A stretch of 64,000 bases of DNA from Tunturibacter psychrotolerans (GTDB taxonomy: Bacteria > Acidobacteriota > Terriglobia > Terriglobales > Acidobacteriaceae), in assembly GCF_040359615.1 (NCBI RefSeq), contig NZ_CP132942.1:1674001-1738000 (forward strand), written 5' to 3'. Made by a program: the position numbers and the translations under genes. The notes under the pieces were generated by a model. The model saw only the letters and a program-made list of their open reading frames with translations. It had not been told where the DNA came from and did no database searches. Shown here piece by piece: positions 43,867-54,596 of the stretch. The stretch's first letter is position 1. Every line of letters begins with the position of its first letter.

Positions 43867-45314
43867 TGACATATAAAGAAATCAGCCGCCGCGAGATGCT
43901 GCGAGTGACAGCAGGAGCCGCAGCCTCCCTCACCCTACGGCCTTCGACAGCTTTGGCCACCACTGCGCCACCTGCTTTCACCTCCAAACGCCCTGCCACT
44001 CAGGACAGAAAATTTCGCAGCACAGCCGTTGAAGCCTACCTTACAAACGTAAGCAGCAAAATCGGCGGCCCCGAACTGGCGTGGCTCTTTCAAAACTGCT
44101 ACCCAAACACGCTGGATACCACCATCGAGTTCGGCTCGTTCGAAGGCAAACCAGACACGGCAGTCATCACAGGCGATATTCCCGCGATGTGGCTGCGCGA
44201 CTCTTCCGCTCAGGTGTGGCCCTATCTCCCGCTGGCTGCCAAAGACGTGGCACTCCGCCGAATGCTCGAAGGCGTCATTCGTCGCCAAGCGAGGTGCATC
44301 CTCATCGACCCATACGCAAACGCCTTCATGGCCGACCTCGACGCACCTCCGCTCGAGTGGAGCAGGACCGACGCGACCGACATGAAGCGCGGCGTAGGCG
44401 AGCGAAAGTGGGAACTTGACTCGCTCTGCTACCCAATGCGCCTCTCTTACGGGTACTGGCGCGCAACAGGAGATACCTCTCCCTTCGACGAGACCTGGCG
44501 CTCCGCGATGACGCTCGCAGTCCAAACTATGCGCGTTCAACAGCGGAAGCAAGGTCTCGGACCCTACCACTTCCAGCGAATCTCAAAGATCGCGACCGAG
44601 ACATTGCCCTGCAGCGGATACGGCGCTCCGGTGCAGCCTGTAGGTCTCATCGCATCTGGTTTCCGACCGTCAGATGACGCCTGCACCTTCCCGTTCCTCG
44701 TCCCATCCAACCTCTTCGCCGTCACAACCCTCGGCTACGTCGCGCAGATGGCCAACGAGATTCTGCACGATTCAGCTCTCGCAAACGAAACCACCGCCTT
44801 ATCATCTGAGGTAGCCAAGGCGTTGCAAAAACACGCCGTGGCACAAACTCCCCAAGGCACAATCTGGGCTTACGAGGTAGACGGCTACGGTAGCCAGCTC
44901 TTGATGGACGATGCCAACATTCCAAGTCTGCTCGCGCTTCCGTACATCCAAAGTTCACCCGATCAGGCTCTCTACGCCCGCACCAGAAGTTTTGTATGGA
45001 GCGAACGCAATCCGTGGTTCTTTCAGGGAAGCGCAGGTGAGGGAATCGGTGGCCCTCACGAAGGCAAAGACATGATCTGGCCCATGGCCATCACCACCTA
45101 CGCACTCACAAGCCAATCGGACAAAGAGATCGCTCACGCCCTCGCCATGCTGAAACATGCCAGCGCCGGATCAGGCTTCATGCACGAGAGCTTCAATCGC
45201 GACGACGCCACAAAATTCACGAGAAGCTGGTTCGCCTGGGCAAACTCGTTATTCGGCGAGCTGATAGTAAACGTAGCCACCACACGTCCCGCTTTACTTC
45301 AGGCAGTCCCGTAG
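43866..45314 (+). CDS. Tat-exported GH125 exo-alpha-1,6-mannosidase
   Basis: The 482-residue product has a twin-arginine signal ([18 protein letters not shown]) and an (alpha/alpha)6-barrel of the GH125 (former DUF1237) type: [72 protein letters not shown] and [22 protein letters not shown]125 enzymes are inverting exo-alpha-1,6-mannosidases acting on N-glycan-type mannose branches. It is divergent from the GH92 gene, and the enzymes have complementary linkages. No ribosome binding site stands out before the ATG. Confidence 0.93.
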   Translation: MTYKEISRREMLRVTAGAAASLTLRPSTALATTAPPAFTSKRPATQDRKFRSTAVEAYLTNVSSKIGGPELAWLFQNCYPNTLDTTIEFGSFEGKPDTAVITGDIPAMWLRDSSAQVWPYLPLAAKDVALRRMLEGVIRRQARCILIDPYANAFMADLDAPPLEWSRTDATDMKRGVGERKWELDSLCYPMRLSYGYWRATGDTSPFDETWRSAMTLAVQTMRVQQRKQGLGPYHFQRISKIATETLPCSGYGAPVQPVGLIASGFRPSDDACTFPFLVPSNLFAVTTLGYVAQMANEILHDSALANETTALSSEVAKALQKHAVAQTPQGTIWAYEVDGYGSQLLMDDANIPSLLALPYIQSSPDQALYARTRSFVWSERNPWFFQGSAGEGIGGPHEGKDMIWPMAITTYALTSQSDKEIAHALAMLKHASAGSGFMHESFNRDDATKFTRSWFAWANSLFGELIVNVATTRPALLQAVP

Positions 45315-45352
45315 CTCTTCAGGAATCCACAAGCGGGCTCAACGCTCTGTTT

Positions 45353-46492
45353 TCAGCCGCAAAGCTCTCCAATGGCCCGGCGCAGCATCGTCACACATGC
45401 GTCAAGTTCAGCGATCGGGACACACTCCCGCGGACTATGAGCGGTGAGCATCGATCCCGGCCCAATCACAACAGCCTCAGCTCCCATTCGAGCCAGCCAT
45501 GGAGCCTCGGTCCCGAAGGCAATCGTCTTGATTTCGGAATCGGATCCCCTCATAACGGAACGAATCACAGCGCTATCGACCCCGGTCTCGAACCCTTCAT
45601 CCGTCCTCAAGACCTCAACCTGTATTTCAATTCCTTCCTGGCTCTCCTCTGCCTTCATCCGATCAATGATCCCTCGCAACCGCTCAAGAACAACCTCCGG
45701 GCGCTGAGTCGGAATGGGCCTCCACTCCAATAAAAAGGAACACTCCGCCGGCACAACATTCTTGGCCGTCCCTCCGTGAACCTCTCCAACATTCAAGGTC
45801 GTCCACGGTGGCGAGAAGGCATAGTTCCGATCCTGCACTAGCTCCTGCGCCAGTGCTTCAATCTCTCGCAGCAATCGCGCTGCAGCAAAGATCGCAGATC
45901 GCCCAGCCTCAGGGAACGCACTGTGAGCGGCCCTCCCTGTAACCTTGATCGAAGCAAGACAATAGCCTTTGCCCGCCCGTGCAGGAGCGAGTGAGGTAGG
46001 TTCTCCAACGATCGCGTATCTCGCGTGAATTGCATCGCACGAAAGAAGGTGCCGCGCTCCCCGGCAACCCACCTCTTCATCCGAGGTAAACACCAGACAT
46101 AGTCGCTTATTCAGCTCATCCGTCTTAATCCCGGCTACTGCCGCCAGCATACACGCAAGAAAACCTTTCACATCGCAAGCCCCACACCCATGCAGCATCC
46201 CATCTTTTTCGTGAAGGTCGGTTGCCTCTATCCACTCCGCGCTAAAAGGAACCGTGTCGGTATGACACACAATCGCAAGTTCCGCCTCGATCCGCCCATC
46301 GCTCATCGGTTCCGGCGACACAATAAGGTTCAACTTCTCCACGCCAGCCGCATCCTCATACCGAAACAGTCGATGATGCCACCCAAGCGGTTCAAGTGCC
46401 CTCTGAATCCATTCAACGACCGCCCGATTGCTCATGCTGGAGACGCTCGGAATAGCCACCAGCTCCCGAAGCAATGTTCCGGCCAGAATCAT
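45353..46492 (-). CDS. M20-family amidohydrolase in the hut operon, candidate N-formylglutamate deformylase
   Basis: The 379-residue product is an ArgE/DapE-like M20 enzyme. LAIVCHTDTVPF supplies the first zinc ligand and the catalytic Asp, GCGACDVKGFLA the bridging Asp, and LVFTSDEEVGCRGAR the catalytic Glu pair. GRAAHSAFPEAG lies in the lid domain, and MLTAHSPRECVPI supplies the last histidine. The family hydrolyses N-acyl amino acids such as N-acetylornithine. Here it is the last gene of the histidine-degradation operon, overlapping hutF by 4 nt. HutF yields N-formyl-L-glutamate, yet no hutG gene is visible, so cleavage of N-formylglutamate to glutamate and formate is its likely role. That function is inferred; a plain ArgE is the alternative. 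Confidence 0.85.
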   Translation of the reverse strand: MILAGTLLRELVAIPSVSSMSNRAVVEWIQRALEPLGWHHRLFRYEDAAGVEKLNLIVSPEPMSDGRIEAELAIVCHTDTVPFSAEWIEATDLHEKDGMLHGCGACDVKGFLACMLAAVAGIKTDELNKRLCLVFTSDEEVGCRGARHLLSCDAIHARYAIVGEPTSLAPARAGKGYCLASIKVTGRAAHSAFPEAGRSAIFAAARLLREIEALAQELVQDRNYAFSPPWTTLNVGEVHGGTAKNVVPAECSFLLEWRPIPTQRPEVVLERLRGIIDRMKAEESQEGIEIQVEVLRTDEGFETGVDSAVIRSVMRGSDSEIKTIAFGTEAPWLARMGAEAVVIGPGSMLTAHSPRECVPIAELDACVTMLRRAIGELCG

Positions 46493-47895
46493 AACTCCGT
46501 CCCTAACCGCGTCTGCACTCGTCGAAACGCCTCGATGATCTCACCCTCGAGCACATGCCGCCTCTCATCAATGACGACCTTGCCATCGACGACAACATCA
46601 CAAACAGCCCGCGGGGACATGCTGAAGACCACGTTCGTCAGCAGCTCATCCGGCAGACTTCCCGCGATGGAAGAATCCGACAGGTCCACCGTAAAGAAAT
46701 CAGCAGCCTTCCCCACCTCCAGCGCACCAGCTTCTACATGAAGCGATCGTGCCCCAGCGCGAGTCGCAAAGTCGAACAGAAGAGCCGGCAAAGCCTCACC
46801 CTGCCGGCCATCGAGAACCGCCCGCTGCAGGTGGCGCAGGCGCAGATTAGATTCCAGCTCCCGCGCATTTTCCAGCGCATCCGTCTGCGTGTGGCTATCC
46901 GTCCCAAGGGCGATCGACACACCCGCATCAATCAACTCGTCCGCAGCGAGAATCCCGTCCCCAAGATTGCGTTCCGTTGTAGGACAAGCACCCACCGTAA
47001 TCTTCCCGCGCCCCATCCGCTCGATCTCGCCGTCCTGCAGATGGATCGCATGAATAGCGGTGAAGTCATGCGTCATCAGGCCAAGCTGATCGAGAAACTC
47101 AAACGGCGTCGCTTTATACTCAGCGACGCAAGCCTCAATCTCCGCAGGCTGTTCAGCCACATGCATGTGCAAAGGCATCGCATGCGTATGAGCCCAGGCC
47201 GAGATAGTCTTCAGATACTCCCGCGGAACTGCCCGCACACTGTGCGGCGCAAGACCAAAGCTCACAGTTGCCGGCATCTTCGCAATCTCATTCCGTAAAG
47301 TCTCTGAATCAATCAGGAATCTCTCCGCATCCGGTTCGAGAAAACGTATCTGCCCTGCATCGGGCGGAAGCTCAAAGCCCGCACGAACATACGCACACCG
47401 AAGCAGAGCAATCCGTGTCCCTACGCTCTCGGCCGCACGAATCACCTGTTTCGCCAGTAGGTTAGGATCGGCATAAGCTTCACCCTTCGGAGTCCGATGA
47501 AGATAGTGAAACTCCCCAACGGTAGTAATCCCCACAAGCGTCATCTCGAGAAACGCCATTCGTGCAACATCGTAGATCTCTTCCGGTGTCAGCGCGAGCG
47601 CACAGCGGTACATGATGTTGCGCCACGACCAGAAGTCAGGTCCGCTCCGACGCCTCGACTCCGCCTTACCTCTCAGCGCACGCTGAAACGAGTGCGAATG
47701 AATATCAATCATCCCAGGCAACAAAGCGCGACCCGGCAACCGCCGAACATCAGACCCGCCCACGCCTTCTAAATTCTTCATGGACACCACCGGCCCAACG
47801 GAAACGATTCTTCCGTCATCCCCCACAACCAATTCATAGTCGTTGCGAAAGCGTCCGTCGACGTAAAGGAGCTCAGGCTGATACGACACACTCAT
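46489..47895 (-). CDS. hutF: formimidoylglutamate deiminase
   Basis: The 468-residue product is an amidohydrolase-fold enzyme with LLPGMIDIHSHSFQRALRG (metal-binding HxH), MHVAEQPAEIEACVAEY, FTAIHAIHLQDGEIERM, GACPTTERNLGDGI and SIALGTDSHTQTDALENARE. These are the signatures of HutF, which converts N-formimino-L-glutamate to N-formyl-L-glutamate and ammonia. It belongs to the Pseudomonas-type five-step histidine pathway. The gene overlaps hutI upstream and the M20 gene downstream by 4 nt each. Confidence 0.92.
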   Translation of the reverse strand: MSVSYQPELLYVDGRFRNDYELVVGDDGRIVSVGPVVSMKNLEGVGGSDVRRLPGRALLPGMIDIHSHSFQRALRGKAESRRRSGPDFWSWRNIMYRCALALTPEEIYDVARMAFLEMTLVGITTVGEFHYLHRTPKGEAYADPNLLAKQVIRAAESVGTRIALLRCAYVRAGFELPPDAGQIRFLEPDAERFLIDSETLRNEIAKMPATVSFGLAPHSVRAVPREYLKTISAWAHTHAMPLHMHVAEQPAEIEACVAEYKATPFEFLDQLGLMTHDFTAIHAIHLQDGEIERMGRGKITVGACPTTERNLGDGILAADELIDAGVSIALGTDSHTQTDALENARELESNLRLRHLQRAVLDGRQGEALPALLFDFATRAGARSLHVEAGALEVGKAADFFTVDLSDSSIAGSLPDELLTNVVFSMSPRAVCDVVVDGKVVIDERRHVLEGEIIEAFRRVQTRLGTEL

Positions 47896-49115
47896 GCAGC
47901 CTGCTTTCGCCCGGCAACCCAGACCTCGCGAACCACATTATGTCCGAGCGTGTAAGGAAGGTCCCGCCAATCCGAACTCTCAAGCACAAGCAAATTCGCT
48001 TGCATCCCAACCTCCAGCCGCCCCACATTCGACAACCCAAGCGCCGCCGCTGCATTCACCGTCGACGCGCTCAACGCCTCAGGCGCAGTCAGTCCATTCA
48101 ACCTCACTGCGAGGCCCATTGCTGCCGCAGTAGAAAAGAGCGGACTGGAACCAGGATTCAGATCCGTGCCGAGTGCTACGGCCGCCCCCGCATCGATGAG
48201 CGCACGACCCGGCGCAGTCGGAAGACCCAGGTGAAGACTCACTCCCGGAAGGATCGTCGCAATCGTCTTCGATTTCGCGATCAGCTCACACTGCTCCAGC
48301 GAGCACACCTCAAGATGATCGACACTCAGCGCTTCCATCTCCAATCCCATCTCCAGCCCACCAACCCGTTGAAACTGCTCCGTATGCAGCTTAATACTCA
48401 AGCCCGCGGCCTTCGCGCAACCCAGCACGATCCTCGCGTCCTCAGCGCTCCATGCGTGATGCTCAACGAAAATGTCGACCGTGTGCGCAAGTCCGCGACG
48501 AGCAACCTCAGGTATCAGTTCAGCGCAAACCATCTCGCGATAAGCCTCGCGTTCAGCACGCTCTACAGGACAGAGGTGGATCAGCAACGTAGGTACCAAC
48601 TGACAATGAGTCTGTTGCTGCAGCAAGCGAACCGCCTCCAGCATCCGCAACTCCGCTTCGAGTGTGTAACCGTACCCCGACTTCACCTCGATGGTCGTAG
48701 CGCCTGAACGCTGCAGCGCCTGAACACGAGGCAACGCCAGCGCTGCCATCTCCTCACTGCTCTTCTTCGCGGTCTCACGAATCGTATGCCAGATCCCTCC
48801 ACCTGCTGCGAGAATCTCTTCGTAGGTCGCACCAGCGCTTCGGGCTTCAAAGTCGGCCAGCCGATCACCCGCCCAAATAGCATGAGTGTGAGGGTCAATG
48901 AGCCCTGGAACAACCGCACGATTCGCAAGATCGATGACCGACTCAGCATTGCCGCGCCAATCACGCTCGGGTCCAATCCACGAGATCACGCCCGCATCGA
49001 CAGCAATCGCTGCCTGCTGAATCATCCGCAGTTGCCCCATCGCCGCCCCATGCTTCGGTCCCATGCCAAATGGAGTCACAGCCTGAGAGATTCCAGTCAA
49101 AAGCAACTCGCTCAT
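47892..49115 (-). CDS. hutI: imidazolonepropionase
   Basis: The 407-residue product is an amidohydrolase: [20 protein letters not shown] carries the metal-binding Hx[21 protein letters not shown] and [12 protein letters not shown] are HutI hallmarks, and [20 protein letters not shown] supplies the final Asp. It hydrolyses 4-imidazolone-5-propanoate to formimino-glutamate. The start is the ATG at 49115, which shares ATGA with the hutU stop. Confidence 0.95.
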   Translation of the reverse strand: MSELLLTGISQAVTPFGMGPKHGAAMGQLRMIQQAAIAVDAGVISWIGPERDWRGNAESVIDLANRAVVPGLIDPHTHAIWAGDRLADFEARSAGATYEEILAAGGGIWHTIRETAKKSSEEMAALALPRVQALQRSGATTIEVKSGYGYTLEAELRMLEAVRLLQQQTHCQLVPTLLIHLCPVERAEREAYREMVCAELIPEVARRGLAHTVDIFVEHHAWSAEDARIVLGCAKAAGLSIKLHTEQFQRVGGLEMGLEMEALSVDHLEVCSLEQCELIAKSKTIATILPGVSLHLGLPTAPGRALIDAGAAVALGTDLNPGSSPLFSTAAAMGLAVRLNGLTAPEALSASTVNAAAALGLSNVGRLEVGMQANLLVLESSDWRDLPYTLGHNVVREVWVAGRKQAA

Positions 49116-50791
49116 CTCGCCTCGGCGGTGTCCGTTGTCTGAATGCTCGGCATGTCGAGTCCGCGCTCACCTGCAACTCTACGCGCCTTCTCGTATCCCG
49201 CATCGGCATGTCGAATCACCCCCATAGCTGGATCATTCGTTAGGCACAGCCGCAACCGCTGCTCCGCCTCTTCACTGCCATCAGCCACAGCGACAAGCCC
49301 GGCGTGCTGACTGTATCCCATGCCAACGCCACCCCCATGATGAAAGCTCATCCAACCCGCTCCGCTGGCAATCCCCGTAGCAAAGTTGAGGAGTGCCCAA
49401 TCCGACACAGCGTCCGAACCATCCAGCATCGCCTCCGTCTCGCGATAAGGACTCGCAACCGAACCCGCATCCAGATGATCGCGACCAATCACAATCGGAG
49501 CCTTCAGCCGGCCATCCTGCACCATCTGATTGAACAGCAGACCCGCTTGATCGCGTTCCCTGTAGCCCAACCAGCAGATGCGCGCCGGCAACCCTTGATA
49601 CGCAACATGCTCTCCAGCCCATGGCAGCCATTGATTCAGCCGTGCATCGTCGGGGAAGAGCTTGAGCAGCGCCGCATCGGTTGCCGCAATATCGGCAGGA
49701 TCGCCCGAGAGCGCAACCCATCGAAAAGGTCCTCGCCCCTCGCAAAAAGAATCACGAATAAACGCAGGAACAAATCCGGGATAGTCAAAAGCATCGGCCA
49801 CACCGGCGATTTTGGCCTGCGCACGCAGATTGTTGCCGTAGTCGAAGCAAACTGCGCCACGCCGCTGTAACTCCAGAATTGCCTGGACGTGCTGAGCAAT
49901 ATCCATGCGCACCCGCTCCAGATAGCGCTCCGGTTCACGGCTCCGTTGCGCCGCCAGGTCCTCATCCTCCCTGGCAACCGGCCAGTAGCCATACAGAGGG
50001 TCATGCGCGCTCGTTTGATCTGTAACTACATCAGGCACAAAACCGCTCCGCACAATCTGCGGCAGGATCGCAGCAGCATTTCCCAGCAGCCCGATCGAAA
50101 CAGCGCGGCCCTCTTTGCGTGCCGCCGTCGCTCGCGAAATCGCATCTTCGAGCGAACTCGCTACCTCATCCAGATATCGCGTAGCGATGCGACGCTGAAT
50201 CCGGCTCTCGTCCACTTCAATACAGATGCTGACACCGCCCGCCAGCTTTACCGCAAGAGGCTGCGCGCCTCCCATGCCACCCAGACCGGCAGTGAGTGTA
50301 ATCGTCCCTTTGAGAGAGCCGTTGAAGTATTTCTGCGCCGCACCCAGAAAAGTCTCGTACGTTCCTTGAAGAATTCCCTGCGTACCAATGTAGATCCACG
50401 AACCCGCAGTCATCTGTCCATACATCATCAACCCAGCACGATCCAGCTTGTCGAACTCGTTCCAGTTCGCCCAGTGCGGCACAAGATTCGAATTGGCGAT
50501 CAAGACTCGCGGAGCCAGCGGGTGTGTCTCGAGCACTGCCACCGCTTTTCCCGACTGCACCAGCATCGTCTCATGATTCTTCAGCCGATCGAGCGTGTTG
50601 ACCAGCGTATGGTAAGCCTCCCAGTTGCGAGCCGCCTTCCCGCGCCCACCATAGACAATCAACTCCTCTGGCTTCTCCGCCACCTCCGGATCGAGGTTGT
50701 TCATCAACATACGTTTGGCCGCTTCCTGAATCCAGCCTTGCGCCGTACGTGTGTTTCCGCGTGGTGCACGAATCGGGCTATAGGGACTCAT
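49112..50791 (-). CDS. hutU: urocanate hydratase
   Basis: From the ATG at 50791 the product is 559 residues, the usual length. It shows [40 protein letters not shown], the NAD-binding [49 protein letters not shown] and [20 protein letters not shown]. The enzyme uses tightly bound NAD+ to hydrate urocanate to imidazolonepropionate. A longer start at 50830 would overlap hutH by 43 nt and is less likely than the ATGA overlap used at every other junction here. Confidence 0.96.
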   Translation of the reverse strand: MSPYSPIRAPRGNTRTAQGWIQEAAKRMLMNNLDPEVAEKPEELIVYGGRGKAARNWEAYHTLVNTLDRLKNHETMLVQSGKAVAVLETHPLAPRVLIANSNLVPHWANWNEFDKLDRAGLMMYGQMTAGSWIYIGTQGILQGTYETFLGAAQKYFNGSLKGTITLTAGLGGMGGAQPLAVKLAGGVSICIEVDESRIQRRIATRYLDEVASSLEDAISRATAARKEGRAVSIGLLGNAAAILPQIVRSGFVPDVVTDQTSAHDPLYGYWPVAREDEDLAAQRSREPERYLERVRMDIAQHVQAILELQRRGAVCFDYGNNLRAQAKIAGVADAFDYPGFVPAFIRDSFCEGRGPFRWVALSGDPADIAATDAALLKLFPDDARLNQWLPWAGEHVAYQGLPARICWLGYRERDQAGLLFNQMVQDGRLKAPIVIGRDHLDAGSVASPYRETEAMLDGSDAVSDWALLNFATGIASGAGWMSFHHGGGVGMGYSQHAGLVAVADGSEEAEQRLRLCLTNDPAMGVIRHADAGYEKARRVAGERGLDMPSIQTTDTAEAR

Positions 50792-52299
50792 GCGTGCGCC
50801 ACCTCCGGCACATTCAGGGCCGACGCCCATTCGATCTTCGCAAGAAACTCATCTGCATCAGCCATAACTCCGGACAACACGCAATCTCCCTCCCACTCGG
50901 GACACGCAACGCGAAATGCACTGCGAGCTGCATCCAGCATAGGCGACACGGAACGATCTCCGCGAAGGTCGAGCGCACGCGTCGCGGTCAGCCATTCAAT
51001 CGCCAACACCATCCTGCAGTGCGTCACCGATTGCATCAACTTCAAAGCAGCCGTCATTCCCATGCTCACAAAGTCCTCTTGGTTCCCGCTCGTTGGGATC
51101 GAACAAGCAGAGGCCGGCGTAGCCAGAACCCGCATCTCGGCGACCAGCGCGGCAGAGGTCACCTGTGCCATCATCAATCCCGACTCAACCCCCGGCTTCG
51201 TCGCCAGAAACGCAGGGAGCCCTTCATTGAGACTAGGATTCATCAGCCTCTCTGTCCTGCGCTCCGAAATCCCAGCCAACTGGCACATCGCAATTGCCAA
51301 CTGGTCCAAGACCAGCGCAAGCGGAGCTCCATGAAAGTTACCGCCCGAAACAAAGTCATCCTCGAGCAGCAAAGGATTGTCCGTCGCACTATTCAACTCA
51401 ATTGCGAAGACCCTCTCCGCCTGACGCAGCGAGTCCCACACCGCTCCATGCACCTGCGGAACACAGCGCAAACAATAAGCGTCCTGAACGCTCGTACTCG
51501 ACCGATGCCGCGTCGATCCCGCAAGCAACTCACGAAGCGAAGCCGCACTATGAACCTGCCCCGGATGCGGACGTGCCGCATGAAGCCGTTCATCGTACGC
51601 CGCCGACGTGCCACGCAACGCCTGCAGAGTCAGAGCCGCCGCAATCTGCGCTGACTGAAACAACTCATTGAGATCATGTAGCTGTAAACATCCGATCGCC
51701 AGCATCGCCTGCGTCCCGTTCAGCAGCGAGATCCCTTCCTTCGCCTGAAGCTTCAACGGCTCCAGCCCAACACGCTGCAGGCACTCCGCAGCCGCCCCCC
51801 GCTCCCCCGACAGAAATGCCTCACCCTCGCCAATCAACACCAGCGCCATATGCGCAAGCGGCGCCAGATCCCCACTCGCGCCAACGCTGCCACGCATCGG
51901 CACAACCGGAGTAATGCCCGAGTTAAGCAGGTCGCACAGCCTCTCCGCAACTACGGGCCGAATCCCCGACAATCCCATCGCAAGAATGTTTGCCCTGATC
52001 AGCATCATCGCCCGAACAACGTCCGCAGGCAGCGGCTCCCCCACGCCACAGCAGTGCGAACGCACCAGATTCAACTGCATCTGCTCAATCCCATCCGCCT
52101 CGAGCCGCACATTCGCCAGCAGCCCAACACCCGTGTTCAGCGCATAGACTGCGGTCTCGCCACGAAGCGCCTCTTCCACCTTGCCGCGCGAGATCTTCAT
52201 CCGCCCCAAAGCACTCCCCGCAATCGAGGCAGACTCGCCCCCTCGTGCAACTCGAACAACTTCATCAATCGTCAACGATCTTCCATTCAGTTCAACCAT
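50788..52299 (-). CDS. hutH: histidine ammonia-lyase
   Basis: The product of 503 residues from the ATG at 52299 carries the ASGD motif at 141-144 ([18 protein letters not shown]), whose Ala-Ser-Gly cyclise to the MIO cofactor. [26 protein letters not shown] and [16 protein letters not shown] also fit the family. It removes ammonia from histidine to give urocanate, the first step of the pathway. An ATG at 52362 would add 21 non-conserved residues; neither start has a strong ribosome binding site. It is the first gene of the hut operon and diverges from the Lrp/AsnC gene. Confidence 0.95.
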   Translation of the reverse strand: MVELNGRSLTIDEVVRVARGGESASIAGSALGRMKISRGKVEEALRGETAVYALNTGVGLLANVRLEADGIEQMQLNLVRSHCCGVGEPLPADVVRAMMLIRANILAMGLSGIRPVVAERLCDLLNSGITPVVPMRGSVGASGDLAPLAHMALVLIGEGEAFLSGERGAAAECLQRVGLEPLKLQAKEGISLLNGTQAMLAIGCLQLHDLNELFQSAQIAAALTLQALRGTSAAYDERLHAARPHPGQVHSAASLRELLAGSTRHRSSTSVQDAYCLRCVPQVHGAVWDSLRQAERVFAIELNSATDNPLLLEDDFVSGGNFHGAPLALVLDQLAIAMCQLAGISERRTERLMNPSLNEGLPAFLATKPGVESGLMMAQVTSAALVAEMRVLATPASACSIPTSGNQEDFVSMGMTAALKLMQSVTHCRMVLAIEWLTATRALDLRGDRSVSPMLDAARSAFRVACPEWEGDCVLSGVMADADEFLAKIEWASALNVPEVAHA

Positions 52300-52479
52300 A
52301 ATCAGCAAGGATAGAGGAGCACGACGAGGCAAGCCATGCGAAACAATCGGAAAACAACGCAATAATCAGTTGAAGCGTTGAAATCCCCGTCATTATTCAG
52401 ATGAAAACATCAAGCTAAAAACGTATTACACTTGATACCTCGGTAGCGTCATGCACCTACACGCAAAGAGGCGATATCT

Positions 52480-52965
52480 ATGGCTAAAGATCTTGACCCC
52501 ATCGACTACAACATCGTGCGTATGCTCGCCGAGGACGCCAGAATCTCTTACGCAGAACTCGGCCGCAAGGTCGGTCTTTCGCCATCTGCCGTGGCCGAAC
52601 GAATCCACCAACTCGAAGCCGACAAGGTCATCCTCGGCTACCGCGCCCTGCTCGACGAGAAAGCCTTCGGTTATCCGGTCATGGCCTTCATCCGCCTCAC
52701 CTGCGACAACACCCACTATCGCCCGTTCCTAAAATTTCTCCCCACCATCGATGCCGTGCAGGAGTGCCATCACATCACAGGCGGAGAAGCCTTCCTCATC
52801 AAAGTCAGGCTCTCGTCTATTGACCAGCTCGAGCCCCTCATCGAACGCCTTCTCCCCTACGGAATGCCCACCACCAGCATGGTTCTCTCGACTCCCGTCT
52901 ATCGGCAACAAGAGGCTTGGCTCCTCAGACACGCCGGCTTCCCGTCACGCCCTAGAAAAAAGTAG
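52480..52965 (+). CDS. Lrp/AsnC-family transcriptional regulator
   Basis: The 161-residue product has an N-terminal helix-turn-helix (DPIDYNIVRMLAEDARISYA, ELGRKVGLSPSAVAERIHQL) and a C-terminal RAM/ferredoxin-like ligand domain (VQECHHITGGEAFLIKVRL). Lrp/AsnC proteins sense amino acids. It is divergent from hutH with about 180 nt between, so control of the hut operon in response to histidine or glutamate is the natural reading, though not proven. It thus replaces HutC, which is absent here. Confidence 0.92.
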   Translation: MAKDLDPIDYNIVRMLAEDARISYAELGRKVGLSPSAVAERIHQLEADKVILGYRALLDEKAFGYPVMAFIRLTCDNTHYRPFLKFLPTIDAVQECHHITGGEAFLIKVRLSSIDQLEPLIERLLPYGMPTTSMVLSTPVYRQQEAWLLRHAGFPSRPRKK

Positions 52966-52975
52966 ACGAACAAAG

Positions 52976-54406
52976 TTATTCCGAAGTAAGCGCCTTCAGA
53001 TACAAATACTCGAACTCAACTCCGGTATAAAAATCGATGGCGCGAATACGTTCATCCCGCCCATGCGCACGAACATCGTCGCGGTCCAAACCCATACCCG
53101 AGAAGCCATAACTCGGAATCCCCACACTCATCGTGTATACGCTGTCGGAAGCGCCTGTCTCCATCTCAGGAATCACCGGAATACCAGGCCACATCGCCTT
53201 CACCACAGCGTCGAGCGGCCGAAACACCACTGGATCCAGCGGCGGCGGCGCCATCGACTTACGATCAGACCCCTTTTCAAACACCTCGCCACTGTTGTCG
53301 ACATACTGCACCTTCAGCGTCGGATCGGCAAAGATCCGAATCAGCTCCTGTCGAATCTCCTCCTGCGAATGCCCAGGAAATATGCGGCAATTTACGTTTG
53401 CCACCGCGCTTCCCGGCAATGCATTCGGCGCATGTCCCGCCGACATCATCGTCGCTACGCAGGTCGTATGCAGCAACGAGTTATAGATCGCGTCCTTCGA
53501 CAACCGCTGCGCAGCCTCTGCATTCGGCACCGCGTCCGACAGAGCCTTCAGATCTCCCGCCAGCTGTCCCTCTTTCGTCTTCGCGCTACTCGCAAAGTAA
53601 GCGCGCGTCACCTCATTCGTCTCCAAAGGGAACTGCGCCTTCTCTAATCTGCCCAACGCATCCGCAACCTGATAAATCGCATTGTCAGGCCGCGGCAGGG
53701 AACTATGCCCTCCTGGGTTTGTCGCAGACACACGATAGTCGGCATAAAGTTTTTCCGTTGCCTCAACCCCCATGCTCACAGCCTTGCCCTTCTCCAACTC
53801 AGGCCCACCCGCATCAGGATTCAACGCAAACGCCGCATCGACAAGTTCGCGATGATTCTTCAGCAGCCAATCCACGCCGTTCGACTTGCCTCCTTCTTCA
53901 TCCGCAGTCAAAGCCAGAATGATGTCGCGATCAGGGACAAATCCCTCACGCTTCATTCTGATAAAGCTCTCAACCGCAGCCGCATCGCTATCTTTCATAT
54001 CCTGCGTCCCGCGCCCGTAAAAGTACCCATCCTTCTCGACAAACTGAAACGGATCAGTCGTCCAGTCCGAACGCTTTGCTTCGACCACATCGATATGCCC
54101 GATAATCAGCACTGGTTTCAGCGTCGAGCCCGCACGCCCGCGATATCGCGCCACCATATTGCCTTTCCTGTCATTCGGCCCCATCACCACCACATCCGAC
54201 TCCGCAAAACCGGCATCCAGCAGCCGCTTCCGCATCGCATCCGACGCGACCGTCGTGCTCCCAACCGAGTCCGTCGTGTTCGTCTCAATCAACTCTCGAA
54301 AGATGTCACGAGCAATCGTCTTATCAGCATCAGGCAACTGGGTAGGCTGGGCAAAGAGCGACGACGTCAAAGCAACGGAAACCAGACAAGCGGCGATTGA
54401 TCTCAA
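52976..54406 (-). CDS. secreted M20-family metallopeptidase
   Basis: The 476-residue product has a signal peptide (ACLVSVALTSSLFAQ). The M20 core shows VLIIGHIDVVEAKRSDWTTD, FYGRGTQDMKDSDAAAVESF with the bridging Asp, LALTADEEGGKSNGVDWLL with the catalytic Glu pair, and DDVRAHGRDERI with the last histidine. Its length and insertions fit the carboxypeptidase/dipeptidase branch (M20A/PM20D1-like). It probably trims peptides or N-acyl amino acids in the periplasm. It is convergent with the Lrp/AsnC gene. Confidence 0.9.
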   Translation of the reverse strand: MRSIAACLVSVALTSSLFAQPTQLPDADKTIARDIFRELIETNTTDSVGSTTVASDAMRKRLLDAGFAESDVVVMGPNDRKGNMVARYRGRAGSTLKPVLIIGHIDVVEAKRSDWTTDPFQFVEKDGYFYGRGTQDMKDSDAAAVESFIRMKREGFVPDRDIILALTADEEGGKSNGVDWLLKNHRELVDAAFALNPDAGGPELEKGKAVSMGVEATEKLYADYRVSATNPGGHSSLPRPDNAIYQVADALGRLEKAQFPLETNEVTRAYFASSAKTKEGQLAGDLKALSDAVPNAEAAQRLSKDAIYNSLLHTTCVATMMSAGHAPNALPGSAVANVNCRIFPGHSQEEIRQELIRIFADPTLKVQYVDNSGEVFEKGSDRKSMAPPPLDPVVFRPLDAVVKAMWPGIPVIPEMETGASDSVYTMSVGIPSYGFSGMGLDRDDVRAHGRDERIRAIDFYTGVEFEYLYLKALTSE

Positions 54407-54596
54407 GGGACGATCCTTCTAATAAATATGTGGGCAGTGATCCAATATTCGCACGAATGGTCTCTGCAATCCTGAAAACATGCGCGATCTTCGCACCGCA
54501 GTGATTGCGCGTGTTCAATGTTCTGGACAACCCACCCCCTGAAGCTTATTACTTTTAAACACCGATAGAACGATCCCAACCACGCAGCGAGTTCGA

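Noticed and set aside
49889..51334. A 481-codon frame opposite hutU and hutH
   Set aside because: It is antisense to two well-supported genes, has biased composition and no domain.
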